From positions 1 to 64,000 of the forward strand of contig NZ_JAHXKI010000007.1 in NCBI RefSeq assembly GCF_019392195.1: DNA of 64,000 bases. Direction: 5' to 3'. The position numbers and the translations under genes were made by a program. The notes under the pieces are model-generated. The model was not told where the DNA came from. It did no database searches and worked only from the letters and a program-made list of their open reading frames with translations. The stretch comes from Marinobacter sp. F4206. GTDB lineage: Bacteria > Pseudomonadota > Gammaproteobacteria > Pseudomonadales > Oleiphilaceae. Below, one piece after another: positions 17,518 through 27,775 of the stretch. Numbering within the stretch: the first letter of the stretch is position 1; each line of letters starts with the position of its first letter.

Positions 17518-18206
17518 TCCGGATTGTCCTGACCGATATCGAGGGGACAACGAGCTCGATCTCCTTTGTTCACGACGTGCTGTTTCCCTATGCCAGCGAG
17601 CATCTCCCGGCGTTCGTCCGGGAGCACCATGAGGACAGCCCCGCTGTGGCTGAGCAGCTGGATGCGGTGGCACAAAAGGCCAATGTTGATCGCAGCGATA
17701 TCGAGGCGCTGATAGACACCCTGCAGACCTGGATCCGGGAAGACCGCAAAGAAACTCCATTGAAAGCCCTTCAGGGTATGGTCTGGGAGCAAGGCTACCA
17801 GCAGGGAGAGATCAAGGGACACATATACGACGACGCTGCCGACTACCTGCAGCGTTGGCATGATCGGGGTTTACGTCTGTTCGTATACTCCTCCGGATCG
17901 GTCAAGGCCCAGCAGCTGATCTTCGGATTCACCACGGCCGGAGACTTCACCCCGTACTTTTCCGGGTATTTCGACACCCGGATCGGCGGCAAGAAAGAGG
18001 CCGACTCTTATCGGGCGATCCTGAGTGAGCTGGGGGTGGAGCCCAAGACGGTTCTGTTCCTGTCCGATGTCGAGGCGGAGCTGGAGGCGGCTGAGGCGGC
18101 TGGAATGAAAACGGCCTGGCTGGTGCGTGACGGCGACCTGCCTGAAACCGGCCGGTTCGTGGCCCGTGATTTTTCGGAGGTGGATCCCCTGCTGCGCAAG
18201 CGGTAA
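17514..18206 (+). CDS. mtnC: Enolase-phosphatase E1
   Basis: This 230-residue HAD-superfamily enzyme carries out the enolisation and dephosphorylation of 2,3-diketo-5-methylthiopentyl-1-phosphate to acireductone. The nucleophile motif lies at the N-terminus (LTDIEGTTSS, D8 and E10), the YSSGSVKAQ motif II lies midway, and KKEADSYRAI and LFLSDVEAELEAA follow. It is the last gene of the mtnBDC operon. The other salvage steps (mtnA, mtnK or mtnP) are not in this window. Confidence 0.95.
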   Translation: MIRIVLTDIEGTTSSISFVHDVLFPYASEHLPAFVREHHEDSPAVAEQLDAVAQKANVDRSDIEALIDTLQTWIREDRKETPLKALQGMVWEQGYQQGEIKGHIYDDAADYLQRWHDRGLRLFVYSSGSVKAQQLIFGFTTAGDFTPYFSGYFDTRIGGKKEADSYRAILSELGVEPKTVLFLSDVEAELEAAEAAGMKTAWLVRDGDLPETGRFVARDFSEVDPLLRKR

Positions 18207-18236
18207 GCCTCCCTTGTCAACGCTCAGGAGACGTTC

Positions 18237-19295
18237 ATGCCCGGTGTCAGATGGATCAGGATACTCGTTTCGGGCCTGTTTCTGGCACTTCTGAGCGGGT
18301 GCAATCCCTTCTCTGAAGCCCGTCCGATGATGGATGAATACGTTGAGCGGGTCGCCCGGGTTCTGGAAACGGAGCCCGGGGTCACCGCCATTGAGTCTCC
18401 CTCGCAAATCCCCAGACGCCGCAATCGGGTCCTGCCCATGCCGGAGCTGGATATGGGCATGCTGGACTTTCTGTCCCTGTATGGCTGTGAGTTGCAGTTC
18501 GTGGTGGGCGAGAAGAACTCGGTCATGGGCAAGGTCATGCAACCGTTGAACCGGTTACGTTACGAACTCCGGTTTATCGAGGCGGCCCAGGACTGCTTGC
18601 CCGAAACGGACGACGAAGAGTTGGTGGAGGCCCTGGAAGAGGCGATAGAAAGCAAGCGGGAATCCTTGCCCATTGCGATCTGGAATGCCACTTGGGGCGT
18701 CGAAGAAATCGAGACGCTGTTTACCCTGGCCAAGGGGTATTATCCCGTCTCGCCCAAGGGAAATCCGGTATCTGATCTGGCGCTTGATGCCAATGAGCTG
18801 AAAAACGCGGTGGTAGCCTTGCGGTCGGGGACGCTCGAGGTATCGTTGGAATTTGCCGGCTCCGTGCAACAGCGGTGGCAGGCGGAATACCGGGCCGGCC
18901 AGTTGATCAATAGCGCAGCCTTACTGAAAACCCGGCTTGATGATGCCACGGCCCTTATTCAGGGTCGGGTAAACGGACGTCCCTTGTGCCTGAACGGCAA
19001 GCCCAACAATCAGTCAGAGATCGTCCAGAGCATGTTCTTCAGCGTCTATATCGAAAAGATACAGCCGTATATGAGCGATGTGCGTCGGGCCCGGATGACC
19101 CTGATCGAGCCGCTTGCCGCGCTGGCCGGGGAGCAGCGGAGCGTTATGCCGTCGGCCTTCGAGAGCTGGTACCAACGGCATTTGTCCCAGGTTGCAGAAA
19201 ATAGTCTCTGGCGGGAACTTGATGAGGCCATGTCACGCCATACCCGGGCCTGGCAGAACCTGCTTGGACAGTGTGGGTTACGGCCCGGCGCCTGA
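18237..19295 (+). CDS. DUF3080 family lipoprotein
   Basis: The 352-residue protein begins with a lipoprotein signal ending LLSGC, lipidated cysteine at 22. The rest is a largely helical, soluble, acidic domain fitting the DUF3080 family of Pseudomonas-related bacteria. It lies 30 bases after mtnC, with AGGAGA just before the ATG, and is convergent with the GspE-like gene 13 bases further on. It is probably anchored to an envelope membrane facing the periplasm. No function is known for the family. Confidence 0.83.
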   Translation: MPGVRWIRILVSGLFLALLSGCNPFSEARPMMDEYVERVARVLETEPGVTAIESPSQIPRRRNRVLPMPELDMGMLDFLSLYGCELQFVVGEKNSVMGKVMQPLNRLRYELRFIEAAQDCLPETDDEELVEALEEAIESKRESLPIAIWNATWGVEEIETLFTLAKGYYPVSPKGNPVSDLALDANELKNAVVALRSGTLEVSLEFAGSVQQRWQAEYRAGQLINSAALLKTRLDDATALIQGRVNGRPLCLNGKPNNQSEIVQSMFFSVYIEKIQPYMSDVRRARMTLIEPLAALAGEQRSVMPSAFESWYQRHLSQVAENSLWRELDEAMSRHTRAWQNLLGQCGLRPGA

Positions 19296-19308
19296 AATCA
19301 ACCGAACG

Positions 19309-21126
19309 TCACCGCTGGCTTTCCGGGGTTACCCGGAGAATCTCCTCGACTGTCGTTTGTCCCGCCGCAACCTTCTGGGCACCGCTGAGTCTCAGCGATT
19401 TCATGCCTTCCTTATAGGCATCCAGTCGCAACTGTTCAAGCTCGCATCGGTCGGTGATCTGCCGGGTCAGGGTGCCGGACAGACTCATGATCTCGTAGAC
19501 GCCGGCACGACCGAGATAACCGGTATTCCGGCATTCCAGGCAGCCCACCGGATGATAGAACTGTTTGGGAACCGGTGCCTTCCAGGGCCGGGTCAGGGTC
19601 TGCCAGGCCTGTTCGTCTGCAGGCCCGGGTGCCTTGCAGTGCGGGCACAGGGTGCGGGTCAGGCGCTGGGCCATGACGCCGAGAACGGTGGCGCGAATCA
19701 GGTAGGGAGGAATGCCCAGTTCCATCAGTCGGGTGATCGCGCTGGGGGCGTCGTTGGTGTGCAGCGTGGAAAGCACGAGGTGGCCGGTAAGTGCAGCCTG
19801 CACGGCCATCTCTGCGGTTTCCAGATCCCGGATCTCGCCGATCATGATGATGTCCGGATCCTGCCGCAACAGCGCCCGAACCCCCGCCGCGAACGTCAGA
19901 TCAATGTTGTTCTGAACCTGCATCTGGTTGAACGCCGGTTCCACCATCTCGATTGGGTCTTCAATGGTGCAGACGTTCAGTTCTGGCGAAGCCACCTGCT
20001 TGAGCGTGGAGTAGAGTGTGGTGGTTTTGCCGGAGCCGGTGGGGCCGGTGACCAGGACAATGCCATGGGGGTGAGAAGTGATGGCTTGCCAGCGTTCCCG
20101 GTCATCCTTGCCGAAACCGAGCTGCTCGTAGGATTTCAGTAGAACGTCCGGATCGAATATCCGCATCACCATCTTCTCGCCAAACGCAGTCGGCATGGTG
20201 GCCAGCCGCAGTTCCACCTCACGATTGTCGGGCTTTCTGGTCTTGATCCGGCCGTCCTGTGGCCGCCGTTTCTCGGCAACATTCAGGCGGCCCAGAATTT
20301 TCAGGCGGCTGGTGACGGCCACGCCCACGTGTTCCGGAAATTCGTAGACGTTGTGCAGAACTCCGTCGATCCGAAAGCGGACCTGGGTAACGGCCCGTCG
20401 GGGCTCGATGTGGATGTCCGATGCCCGCTGGTCGAAGGCGTACTGAAGCAGCCAGTCGACGATCTTGACCACATGCTGATCGTTGGCGTCGGGGTTTTCG
20501 GAGGTGCCCAGGTCCAGCAGCTGCTCGAAATTCTGGTTACCACCGGCGCCGGGTGACTGGCTACCGCCCGCCTTACTGACGGAGTTGGCCAGTTGGTAGA
20601 ATTCAACCGTGTAACGCCGGATGTCCTCGGGGTTGGCGACCACTCGACGAATATCTTTGCGCAGGGCCTGGCGCAGATTGCTCTCCCAGTCGCTTTTGAA
20701 TGGCTCGGGGCTGGCGACCAGAACTTCATCCTGCTGGATTTCCACGGCGAGAATGCCATGGCGCTGGGCGAACGCATACGACATGACTTTGGCGATCGCG
20801 GGGGCATCAATTTTCAGCGGATCGATATGGTAATAGGTCTGCCCCGCCCAGTCCGCGAGCCACAGGGTCAGGCGGTCAAGATCCAGGGTCCGGTCGGTTT
20901 TCAGGCTGGTGAGGCCTGCGATGGCAACCAGCTCCAGCGGATGGCGTTTTGCCGCCTGGCCAGTGCCGGAGGCGGCGCCGAGGTTGGCCGTCAAAACCCG
21001 TTCGGCGTCGTCCTGACTGATTTCCCCGCTGGTAACCAGCGCCGTGCACACGTCTCTCAGGGTCAGTGTGCTGTGCGCGGGTACCGTCGGTTTTTGAGCA
21101 CGCTCAGGCGTGTGGGTGTCAGACAT
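19309..21126 (-). CDS. GspE/PilB-family secretion or pilus ATPase, stand-alone
   Basis: The predicted 605-residue protein carries the full PulE/GspE ATPase core. Walker A (VTGPTGSGKTTTLYS) lies near residue 360, followed by the Asp box, Walker B (DIIMIGEIRD) and His box (STLHTNDAPSAI). A zinc tetracysteine of two CxxC pairs (LCPHC near 494, CLEC near 530) is present. The N-terminal region (about 25-180) resembles the GspE/MshE N-domain (YYHIDPLKID). No pilin, GspF/PilC or secretin gene is nearby. I prefer the ATG at 21126 (MSDTHT), but one at 21144 is possible. Which machine it powers is unknown. Confidence 0.87.
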   Translation of the reverse strand: MSDTHTPERAQKPTVPAHSTLTLRDVCTALVTSGEISQDDAERVLTANLGAASGTGQAAKRHPLELVAIAGLTSLKTDRTLDLDRLTLWLADWAGQTYYHIDPLKIDAPAIAKVMSYAFAQRHGILAVEIQQDEVLVASPEPFKSDWESNLRQALRKDIRRVVANPEDIRRYTVEFYQLANSVSKAGGSQSPGAGGNQNFEQLLDLGTSENPDANDQHVVKIVDWLLQYAFDQRASDIHIEPRRAVTQVRFRIDGVLHNVYEFPEHVGVAVTSRLKILGRLNVAEKRRPQDGRIKTRKPDNREVELRLATMPTAFGEKMVMRIFDPDVLLKSYEQLGFGKDDRERWQAITSHPHGIVLVTGPTGSGKTTTLYSTLKQVASPELNVCTIEDPIEMVEPAFNQMQVQNNIDLTFAAGVRALLRQDPDIIMIGEIRDLETAEMAVQAALTGHLVLSTLHTNDAPSAITRLMELGIPPYLIRATVLGVMAQRLTRTLCPHCKAPGPADEQAWQTLTRPWKAPVPKQFYHPVGCLECRNTGYLGRAGVYEIMSLSGTLTRQITDRCELEQLRLDAYKEGMKSLRLSGAQKVAAGQTTVEEILRVTPESQR

Positions 21127-21159
21127 GGGAACTCGCTGTTGCATTCGTTTCAGGGTGGA

Positions 21160-21519
21160 TCAGTCTGCAACTGGCCGGTTCACTTTCAGGTGAATCATGG
21201 CCACAGTGAACAGCAGGAACGTCAGCACGGTGAGCAGAACCGGCCCGGCGGCGCCTTCGCTCAACCAGGCGGAAACCACCGCCTGGGTGAAGTAGAAGAT
21301 GACCACAAAGGCCAGCCAGATGTAACCCCGGTTGTGACCACGGAACACCGGAACGGCGAAGGCCAGTAGTGGCAACAGTTTAACCGTCAGCATCAGCGGA
21401 ACTGAGACGCCCTCCACAGGGGCGGGATAAAATGTGGTGACCAGCAGCGTAGCCAGCACGCCCAGATAAAGCAGGATGGTCAGCCGGGCTGTGTTCCGGG
21501 CTTTGGGGTTGTGAAGCAT
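21160..21519 (-). CDS. DUF2069 membrane protein
   Basis: This 119-residue protein has four predicted transmembrane helices and matches the DUF2069 family. The start at 21519 (MLHNPKARN) is chosen because upstream codons look non-conserved and overlap the wrbA-like gene. It is encoded after arsC and the WrbA-like gene on the same strand, an order I recall from Pseudomonas. Its function is unknown. Confidence 0.83.
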   Translation of the reverse strand: MLHNPKARNTARLTILLYLGVLATLLVTTFYPAPVEGVSVPLMLTVKLLPLLAFAVPVFRGHNRGYIWLAFVVIFYFTQAVVSAWLSEGAAGPVLLTVLTFLLFTVAMIHLKVNRPVAD

Positions 21520-21574
21520 AGCGTGATTCCAAAGAGAGTTTAGAAGTGCATTACGACAAGCGGTCCGGGGTGTA

Positions 21575-22192
<618 letters not shown>

Positions 22193-22222
22193 TCAATCAG
22201 TGGTGAATTGCGTGAGCTGGTA

Positions 22223-22576
22223 TTACAGGATTGACAGCACGTTTTCCGGCGGTCGACCTACCGCAACCTTGCCATTCGCGAGTACAATGGGGCGCTCAAT
22301 CAGTTTGGGGTTGGCCACCATGGCGGCGATAAGCTGGTCACGACTCAGATCGGGGTTGTCGAGTCCGAGCTCCTTGTATTCCTTTTCCTTGGTGCGCATC
22401 AGCGCGCGGGGCTCGGCATCAAGTGCCGCCAGGATATCGGCCATTTCGCGCTGTGTCGGCGGTGTTTCCAGGTAGCGCACAATTTCCGGTTCAATCCCCC
22501 GATCTGTAAGCAGTTCAAGGGTTTGGCGTGATTTTGAACAGCGTGGGTTGTGGAAAATCCGGGTTGGTTCTGTCAT
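22223..22576 (-). CDS. arsC: Arsenate reductase, glutaredoxin-dependent ArsC type
   Basis: The 117-residue thioredoxin-fold protein keeps the complete ArsC catalytic set: C13 in NPRCSKSRQTL and arginines R61 (RTKEKEYKEL), R95 (ERPIV) and R108 (GRPPE). These match the E. coli C12, R60, R94 and R107 with a one-residue shift. It would reduce arsenate to arsenite with glutathione and glutaredoxin. No arsR, arsB or ACR3 gene is nearby, so this may be the chromosomal housekeeping type whose real role is less certain. It is divergent from the TlpA-like gene. Confidence 0.9.
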   Translation of the reverse strand: MTEPTRIFHNPRCSKSRQTLELLTDRGIEPEIVRYLETPPTQREMADILAALDAEPRALMRTKEKEYKELGLDNPDLSRDQLIAAMVANPKLIERPIVLANGKVAVGRPPENVLSIL

Positions 22577-22648
22577 CTTCGAGCCTGATCGTCTGTCTGA
22601 ATGGATACAGCAGTTTTGTCCGCCCGTAGTCTAACAGGAGGTTTTCTC

Positions 22649-23116
22649 GTGCAGTACCCTGCAAACCGGAGGTTTCTCCACCGGATGGCCCGCTTCGGGC
22701 TGTTCTTTCTGATCCTGGTGACCGCCGGTTGCGAGAAGATCGAGCTGGACCGCGCTGGCGGTCCGAAACTGAACTGGGACCAGCTTCGTGGCCAGTGGGT
22801 TCTGGTCAATTACTGGGCGGAATGGTGCAAGCCCTGTCTGGAGGAGATTCCCGAACTCAATGAGTTGGACAAGGCGCCGGATATCGCCGTACTCGGTGTC
22901 AATTTTGATGGCATCCAGGGTCAGGAGTTGGAACAGTTGGGGGAGCGCATGGGCATTGAGTTCACCATGCTGGCGGAAGACCCGGGCCAGAAGCTTGGTT
23001 GGCAGACGCCGGTGGCCTTGCCGGCAACCTTTGTGATGAACCCGGACGGGGAGTTGCTCGAGGCCCGCTTCGGCCCCCAGACAGAAGCAGACATCCGGGC
23101 CCTGATTGGCGGTTAA
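22649..23116 (+). CDS. TlpA-like thioredoxin lipoprotein
   Basis: This 155-residue thioredoxin-fold protein has a lipoprotein signal (LILVTAGC, cysteine 28) and the redox motif WCKPC (C60 and C63), so it should be a membrane-anchored periplasmic thiol-disulfide reductase of the TlpA/ResA type. The start is a GTG at 22649, set by an AGGAGG 7 bases upstream; open codons further upstream lack a ribosome site. The cis-proline loop (ALPAT) is present. It precedes dnaE by 44 bases. Its client proteins are unknown. Confidence 0.87.
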   Translation: MQYPANRRFLHRMARFGLFFLILVTAGCEKIELDRAGGPKLNWDQLRGQWVLVNYWAEWCKPCLEEIPELNELDKAPDIAVLGVNFDGIQGQELEQLGERMGIEFTMLAEDPGQKLGWQTPVALPATFVMNPDGELLEARFGPQTEADIRALIGG

Positions 23117-23160
23117 CGCCCGGGCCCGAACAGAATTTACCACAGGAATTGCCTGACGTT

Positions 23161-26100
23161 ATGGCACAGACTTTTGTACACCTCCGCGTACATTCCGAAT
23201 ACTCAATGGTTGACGGACTGGTACGGGTAAAGCCCCTGATCAACCGGGTTGCCGAGCTGGGTATGCCAGCCGTCGGACTCACCGAGCAGTCGAACATGTG
23301 TTCCCTGGTTCGTTTCTACAAGGCCGCCACCGGTGCCGGAGTGAAGCCCATTATCGGGGCGGACCTCTGGCTGGAGAATCCCGACGAACCGGACAATCCG
23401 TTCAGGCTGACGTTGTTGGCGCGGAATAACGATGGCTACCTGAACCTGACTGAAATTATTTCTCTGGGTTACACCGAAGGGCAGCGTTTCGGCAAGCCGA
23501 TTATTCAGCGCAAGTGGCTGGAAGACCGGCCTGGCGGCCTGATCATGCTGTCCGGGGCGAAACTGGGCGATATCGGCAAGGCCCTGCTGGCCGACAAGCC
23601 AGAGCTTGCTCGGGAGCGTGCCGAGTACTGGATGAACCTCTATCCGGATGCCTGTTACCTGGAACTTCAGCGTACCGGTCGTCCCGGCGATGAGGACTGC
23701 CTGCACCGGAGTGTTGCGCTGGCCCAGGAGCTGGGTCTGCCGGTGGTGGCTACCAACGATGTGCACTTTGTTGATGCCGAGGACTTTGAAGCCCACGAGG
23801 CCCGGGTCTGCATCGGCGAGAGTCGGACACTGGACGACCCCCGTCGGGACCGACGGTTCAGCGACCAGCAATACCTGCGCAGCGCCGAGGACATGATCGA
23901 GCTGTTTGCCGACATTCCCGAGGCTATCGAGAACACCATGGAGATTGCCCGCCGCTGCTCCGTGAAGGTCCGGATGGGCGAGTACTTCCTGCCGAATTAT
24001 CCCATCCCGGATGGGATGACCATGGACGACTACTTCCGCAAGGTGTCCGAGGAAGGACTGGAAGAACGTCTTGCCAAGACCCTGAGCAAGGATGATCCCG
24101 ATTACGAGGAAAAGCGGGCAGCCTACTACAAGCGGCTGAACTTCGAGCTGGATATCATCATTCAGATGGGGTTCCCGGGCTACTTCCTGATCGTGATGGA
24201 CTTCATCAAGTGGGCCAAGAACAATGGCGTGCCGGTCGGGCCGGGCCGGGGTTCCGGTGCCGGTTCACTGGTGGCCTATGCCCAGCTGATCACCGATCTT
24301 GACCCCCTTGAATACGATCTCCTGTTCGAGCGGTTCCTGAACCCTGAGCGGGTCTCCATGCCCGATTTTGACGTCGATTTCTGCATGGAAGGCCGTGACC
24401 GGGTTATCGAGTACACCGCCCAGAAATATGGCCGGGAGGCGGTTTCCCAGATCATCACCTTCGGGACCATGGCGGCCAAGGCGGTGGTGCGGGACGTGGC
24501 CCGGGTGCAGGGCAAGTCCTACGGTTTGGCGGACAAGTTGTCCAAGCTGATCCCGTTCGAAGTGGGCATGACCCTGGAAAAGGCCATCGAGCAGGAGCCC
24601 CAGCTCAAGGAGTTCCTCGAGAACGATGAGGAAGCCCAGGAAATCTGGGAGATGGCGCTCAAGCTCGAAGGTGTCTGCCGGAATGCCGGTAAACACGCCG
24701 GCGGCGTAGTGATCGCGCCCACCAAGATCACCGATTTCTCGCCGCTCTATTGTGATGATGAGGGCGGTAGCCTGGTCACCCAGTTTGACAAGGGCGACGT
24801 GGAAGATGCCGGACTGGTCAAGTTCGACTTCCTGGGGCTGCGCACGCTCACGATCATCAAGTGGGCCCTGAATATGATTAACCCGCGCCGGCAGCAGCGA
24901 GACCTGCCGGAGCTGGATATCAATGAAATCCCGCTCGACGATGTGCCGTCGTTCGACATGCTCAAGAAGGCCGAGACCACAGCGGTGTTCCAGCTGGAAT
25001 CCCGGGGCATGAAGGACCTGATCCGGCGGCTTCAGCCAGACTCCCTGGAAGACATGATCGCCCTGGTAGCGTTGTTCCGGCCGGGGCCGCTGCAGTCCGG
25101 TATGGTTGATGACTTCATCGACCGGAAGCATGGTCGCCAGCCCATGTCCTTCCCGCATCCCGATTATCAGTATGAAGGCCTGAAGCCGGTTCTGGAGCCC
25201 ACCTACGGGGTCATCCTCTACCAGGAACAGGTCATGCAGATCGCCCAGGTCATGGCCGGTTACAGCCTTGGTAACGCGGACATGCTGCGTCGGGCCATGG
25301 GTAAGAAAAAGCCCGAGGAAATGGCCAAGCAGAAGCAGTTCTTCCTGGACGGCTGCGAGCAGAACGGCATCGACAAGACCCTGGCAGAAAACATCTTCGA
25401 CCTCGTGGAGAAGTTCGCCGGTTACGGTTTCAACAAGTCCCACTCCGCCGCCTACGCGCTGGTGTCCTACCAGACCCTGTGGCTGAAGGCGCATTACCCG
25501 GCCGAGTTCATGGCCGCGGTGCTCACCGCCGATATGCAGAACACCGACAAGGTGGTCACGCTGGTGGAAGAGTGCAGGAACATGAAACTGGACCTTCTGG
25601 TTCCGGATGTGAGCCGGTCGGAGTACACCTTCACGGTCAATGATGATGGCCAGATCGTGTATGGCCTCGGTGCCATCAAGGGGCTGGGCGAGGGGCCGAT
25701 CCAGAGTGTCGTGGAAGGCCGTGGTGACGGCGAACCCTACCAGGATATTTTCGATTTCTGTCGACGTATTGATCTGAAAAAGGTCAACAAGCGCGCCATG
25801 GAGGCGCTGATCCGCTCCGGTGCCATGGATAAGCTGGGTGCCAGCCGGGCGCAGCTGATGGCCAGTATTGACAAGGCGGTTCAGCAGGCCGGCCAGCAGT
25901 CCCGGAATGAATCCGTGGGCATGACGGATATGTTTGGCGAGATGCTTGAAGGCGGTGAGGGCGGCGATCCCTATGCCGACGTGGCTGGCGTTCGGGAGTG
26001 GCCGGAAAAACAGCGCCTGAAAGGTGAGAAGGATACCCTTGGCTTGTACCTGACGGGCCATCCGTTCGACGAGTATGAGAAGGAAGTGCGCCGTTTTGTG

Positions 26101-26643
26101 CGTTCCTCCATTGCCGACCTGAAGCCCAACAAGTCACCCCAGCGGGTGGCCGGCCTGGTGGTCGCCCAGCGCACGATGAAGACGCGGACCGGTTCAACCA
26201 TGTGTTTCATCACCCTCGATGACCGTAGCGCCCGTATCGAGGCAACGCTGTTCTCGGAAGCTTTTTTCGAGAATCGGGAGCTGTTGCAGTCGGACCAGGT
26301 GATTGTGGTCGAAGGCCAGGTCAGTCACGACGACTATTCCGGTCAGATGAAGATGCGGGTGAGCTCGGTGATGGACGTCGGTACCGCCCGTCAGCAGTTC
26401 AGCCGTGGGCTAAAACTTGCCCTGCGTTCGGACCAGCTGCAAAACGGCCTGCTGGAAAAGCTGGACAACACGCTCCGACCCTTCCGGTGTGAGGGCAGTC
26501 CGGTCTGGATTGAATACACCAGTGCCGAGGCCCAGACCCGGATTGAACTGGGGGAGTCCTGGCGGGTACAGCCCGACGATAACCTGCTGCTGGAGCTTCG
26601 CTACCTCGTGGGCGACCAGTCCGTAGAACTGGTCTATGATTAG
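23161..26643 (+). CDS. dnaE: DNA polymerase III alpha subunit
   Basis: The 1160-residue replicative polymerase has the N-terminal PHP domain ([13 protein letters not shown]) and the palm with [14 protein letters not shown] near residue 362 and PDFDVDF, where D402 and D404 are the metal-binding aspartates. A fingers region, an OB fold near 985-1070 ([16 protein letters not shown]) and the C-terminal tau-binding domain follow. The size matches E. coli DnaE (1160). The ATG at 23161 is the family start (MAQTFVHLR); the frame is open upstream inside the TlpA gene region, but that part is not homologous. accA follows, as in E. coli. Confidence 0.98.
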   Translation: MAQTFVHLRVHSEYSMVDGLVRVKPLINRVAELGMPAVGLTEQSNMCSLVRFYKAATGAGVKPIIGADLWLENPDEPDNPFRLTLLARNNDGYLNLTEIISLGYTEGQRFGKPIIQRKWLEDRPGGLIMLSGAKLGDIGKALLADKPELARERAEYWMNLYPDACYLELQRTGRPGDEDCLHRSVALAQELGLPVVATNDVHFVDAEDFEAHEARVCIGESRTLDDPRRDRRFSDQQYLRSAEDMIELFADIPEAIENTMEIARRCSVKVRMGEYFLPNYPIPDGMTMDDYFRKVSEEGLEERLAKTLSKDDPDYEEKRAAYYKRLNFELDIIIQMGFPGYFLIVMDFIKWAKNNGVPVGPGRGSGAGSLVAYAQLITDLDPLEYDLLFERFLNPERVSMPDFDVDFCMEGRDRVIEYTAQKYGREAVSQIITFGTMAAKAVVRDVARVQGKSYGLADKLSKLIPFEVGMTLEKAIEQEPQLKEFLENDEEAQEIWEMALKLEGVCRNAGKHAGGVVIAPTKITDFSPLYCDDEGGSLVTQFDKGDVEDAGLVKFDFLGLRTLTIIKWALNMINPRRQQRDLPELDINEIPLDDVPSFDMLKKAETTAVFQLESRGMKDLIRRLQPDSLEDMIALVALFRPGPLQSGMVDDFIDRKHGRQPMSFPHPDYQYEGLKPVLEPTYGVILYQEQVMQIAQVMAGYSLGNADMLRRAMGKKKPEEMAKQKQFFLDGCEQNGIDKTLAENIFDLVEKFAGYGFNKSHSAAYALVSYQTLWLKAHYPAEFMAAVLTADMQNTDKVVTLVEECRNMKLDLLVPDVSRSEYTFTVNDDGQIVYGLGAIKGLGEGPIQSVVEGRGDGEPYQDIFDFCRRIDLKKVNKRAMEALIRSGAMDKLGASRAQLMASIDKAVQQAGQQSRNESVGMTDMFGEMLEGGEGGDPYADVAGVREWPEKQRLKGEKDTLGLYLTGHPFDEYEKEVRRFVRSSIADLKPNKSPQRVAGLVVAQRTMKTRTGSTMCFITLDDRSARIEATLFSEAFFENRELLQSDQVIVVEGQVSHDDYSGQMKMRVSSVMDVGTARQQFSRGLKLALRSDQLQNGLLEKLDNTLRPFRCEGSPVWIEYTSAEAQTRIELGESWRVQPDDNLLLELRYLVGDQSVELVYD

Positions 26644-26821
26644 ATCAGTCCGGCAAGGTTCTGGGCGCAAATACGGCTGACATATTGAAAAATTAAGGTT
26701 TTGTCAGAATGTCGACTCATACCAATGTCCGCTTTAGCCGTGTTGCTGGCGCTGCTATCTTTGTCCCAAATTCTGGTTTGGCGGAGTGTTTCTCCACCTG
26801 GCAATCAAATGATGGAACATC

Positions 26822-27775
26822 ATGAACCCTAATTATCTGGATTTCGAACAGCCCATTGCCGACCTGGAAGCCAAGATTGAAGAGCTTCGCATGGTGGGCA
26901 ACGACACCGATATCAACATTACCGACGAGATTGCACGGCTCAAGAAGAAGAGCGTCAGCCTGACTGAAAGCATCTTCTCGAATCTCAAACCCTGGGACGT
27001 GGCTCGTCTGGCCCGTCATCCGCGCAGACCTTACACACTCGATTACATTGAATCGATTTTTGAGGACTTCGACGAGTTGCACGGCGACCGCCGGTACGCA
27101 GACGATCTGGCCATTGTCGGCGGGACTGCGCGTCTGAACGACAAGCCGGTGATGATCATTGGTCACCAGAAAGGCCGGGAAGTGCGGGACAAGGTCAAGC
27201 GCAACTTCGGCATGCCCCGCCCGGAAGGCTATCGCAAAGCCCTGCGGCTGATGGAGATGGCTGAACGGTTCAAGATGCCGATCCTGACCTTTATCGATAC
27301 CCCGGGAGCCTATCCCGGGATCGGTGCCGAGGAGCGTGGCCAGAGTGAGGCCATCGCCTTCAACCTGGCGGTGATGTCCCGACTGAAGACACCGATCATC
27401 TCCACGGTGATTGGTGAGGGCGGGTCCGGTGGCGCGCTGGCGATCGGTGTTTGCGACCAGTTGAATATGCTTCAGTACTCCACCTATGCGGTGATCTCCC
27501 CGGAAGGTTGTGCCTCTATCCTCTGGAAGAGTGCAGAATTTGCAGCCCAGGCCGCAGAGGCCATGGGGGTAACAGCAGATCGTCTGAGGGACCTTGGGTT
27601 GGCCGATAATGTCATTCAGGAGCCCCTGGGTGGCGCCCACCGAAACCCGGATGAGATGTCGGAATCCCTGAAAGAGATCCTGGCCAATGGCGTGGCGGAA
27701 CTCAGCCGCCTGCCGCTGGATGAGCTGGTAGCCCGCCGCTATGAGCGGCTGACCCGCTATGACAACGGGCGCTGA
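26822..27775 (+). CDS. accA: Acetyl-CoA carboxylase carboxyltransferase alpha subunit
   Basis: The 317-residue alpha subunit of the carboxyltransferase makes malonyl-CoA together with AccD for fatty acid synthesis. Family motifs include the N-terminal [35 protein letters not shown] and [13 protein letters not shown]. It lies 178 bases after dnaE, so it may have its own promoter as well as read-through from dnaE. Its last 17 bases overlap the start of tilS. Confidence 0.98.
   Translation: MNPNYLDFEQPIADLEAKIEELRMVGNDTDINITDEIARLKKKSVSLTESIFSNLKPWDVARLARHPRRPYTLDYIESIFEDFDELHGDRRYADDLAIVGGTARLNDKPVMIIGHQKGREVRDKVKRNFGMPRPEGYRKALRLMEMAERFKMPILTFIDTPGAYPGIGAEERGQSEAIAFNLAVMSRLKTPIISTVIGEGGSGGALAIGVCDQLNMLQYSTYAVISPEGCASILWKSAEFAAQAAEAMGVTADRLRDLGLADNVIQEPLGGAHRNPDEMSESLKEILANGVAELSRLPLDELVARRYERLTRYDNGR

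Noticed and set aside
22223..22576. An arsenic resistance island
   Set aside because: Only arsC is present; there is no regulator or exporter, and the neighbours are housekeeping genes.
24265..26061. A 598-codon open frame on the minus strand across dnaE
   Set aside because: It lies wholly inside the well-conserved dnaE gene, has no ribosome site or family motifs, and is His/Gln/Leu-rich as expected for the reverse complement of a GC-rich gene.
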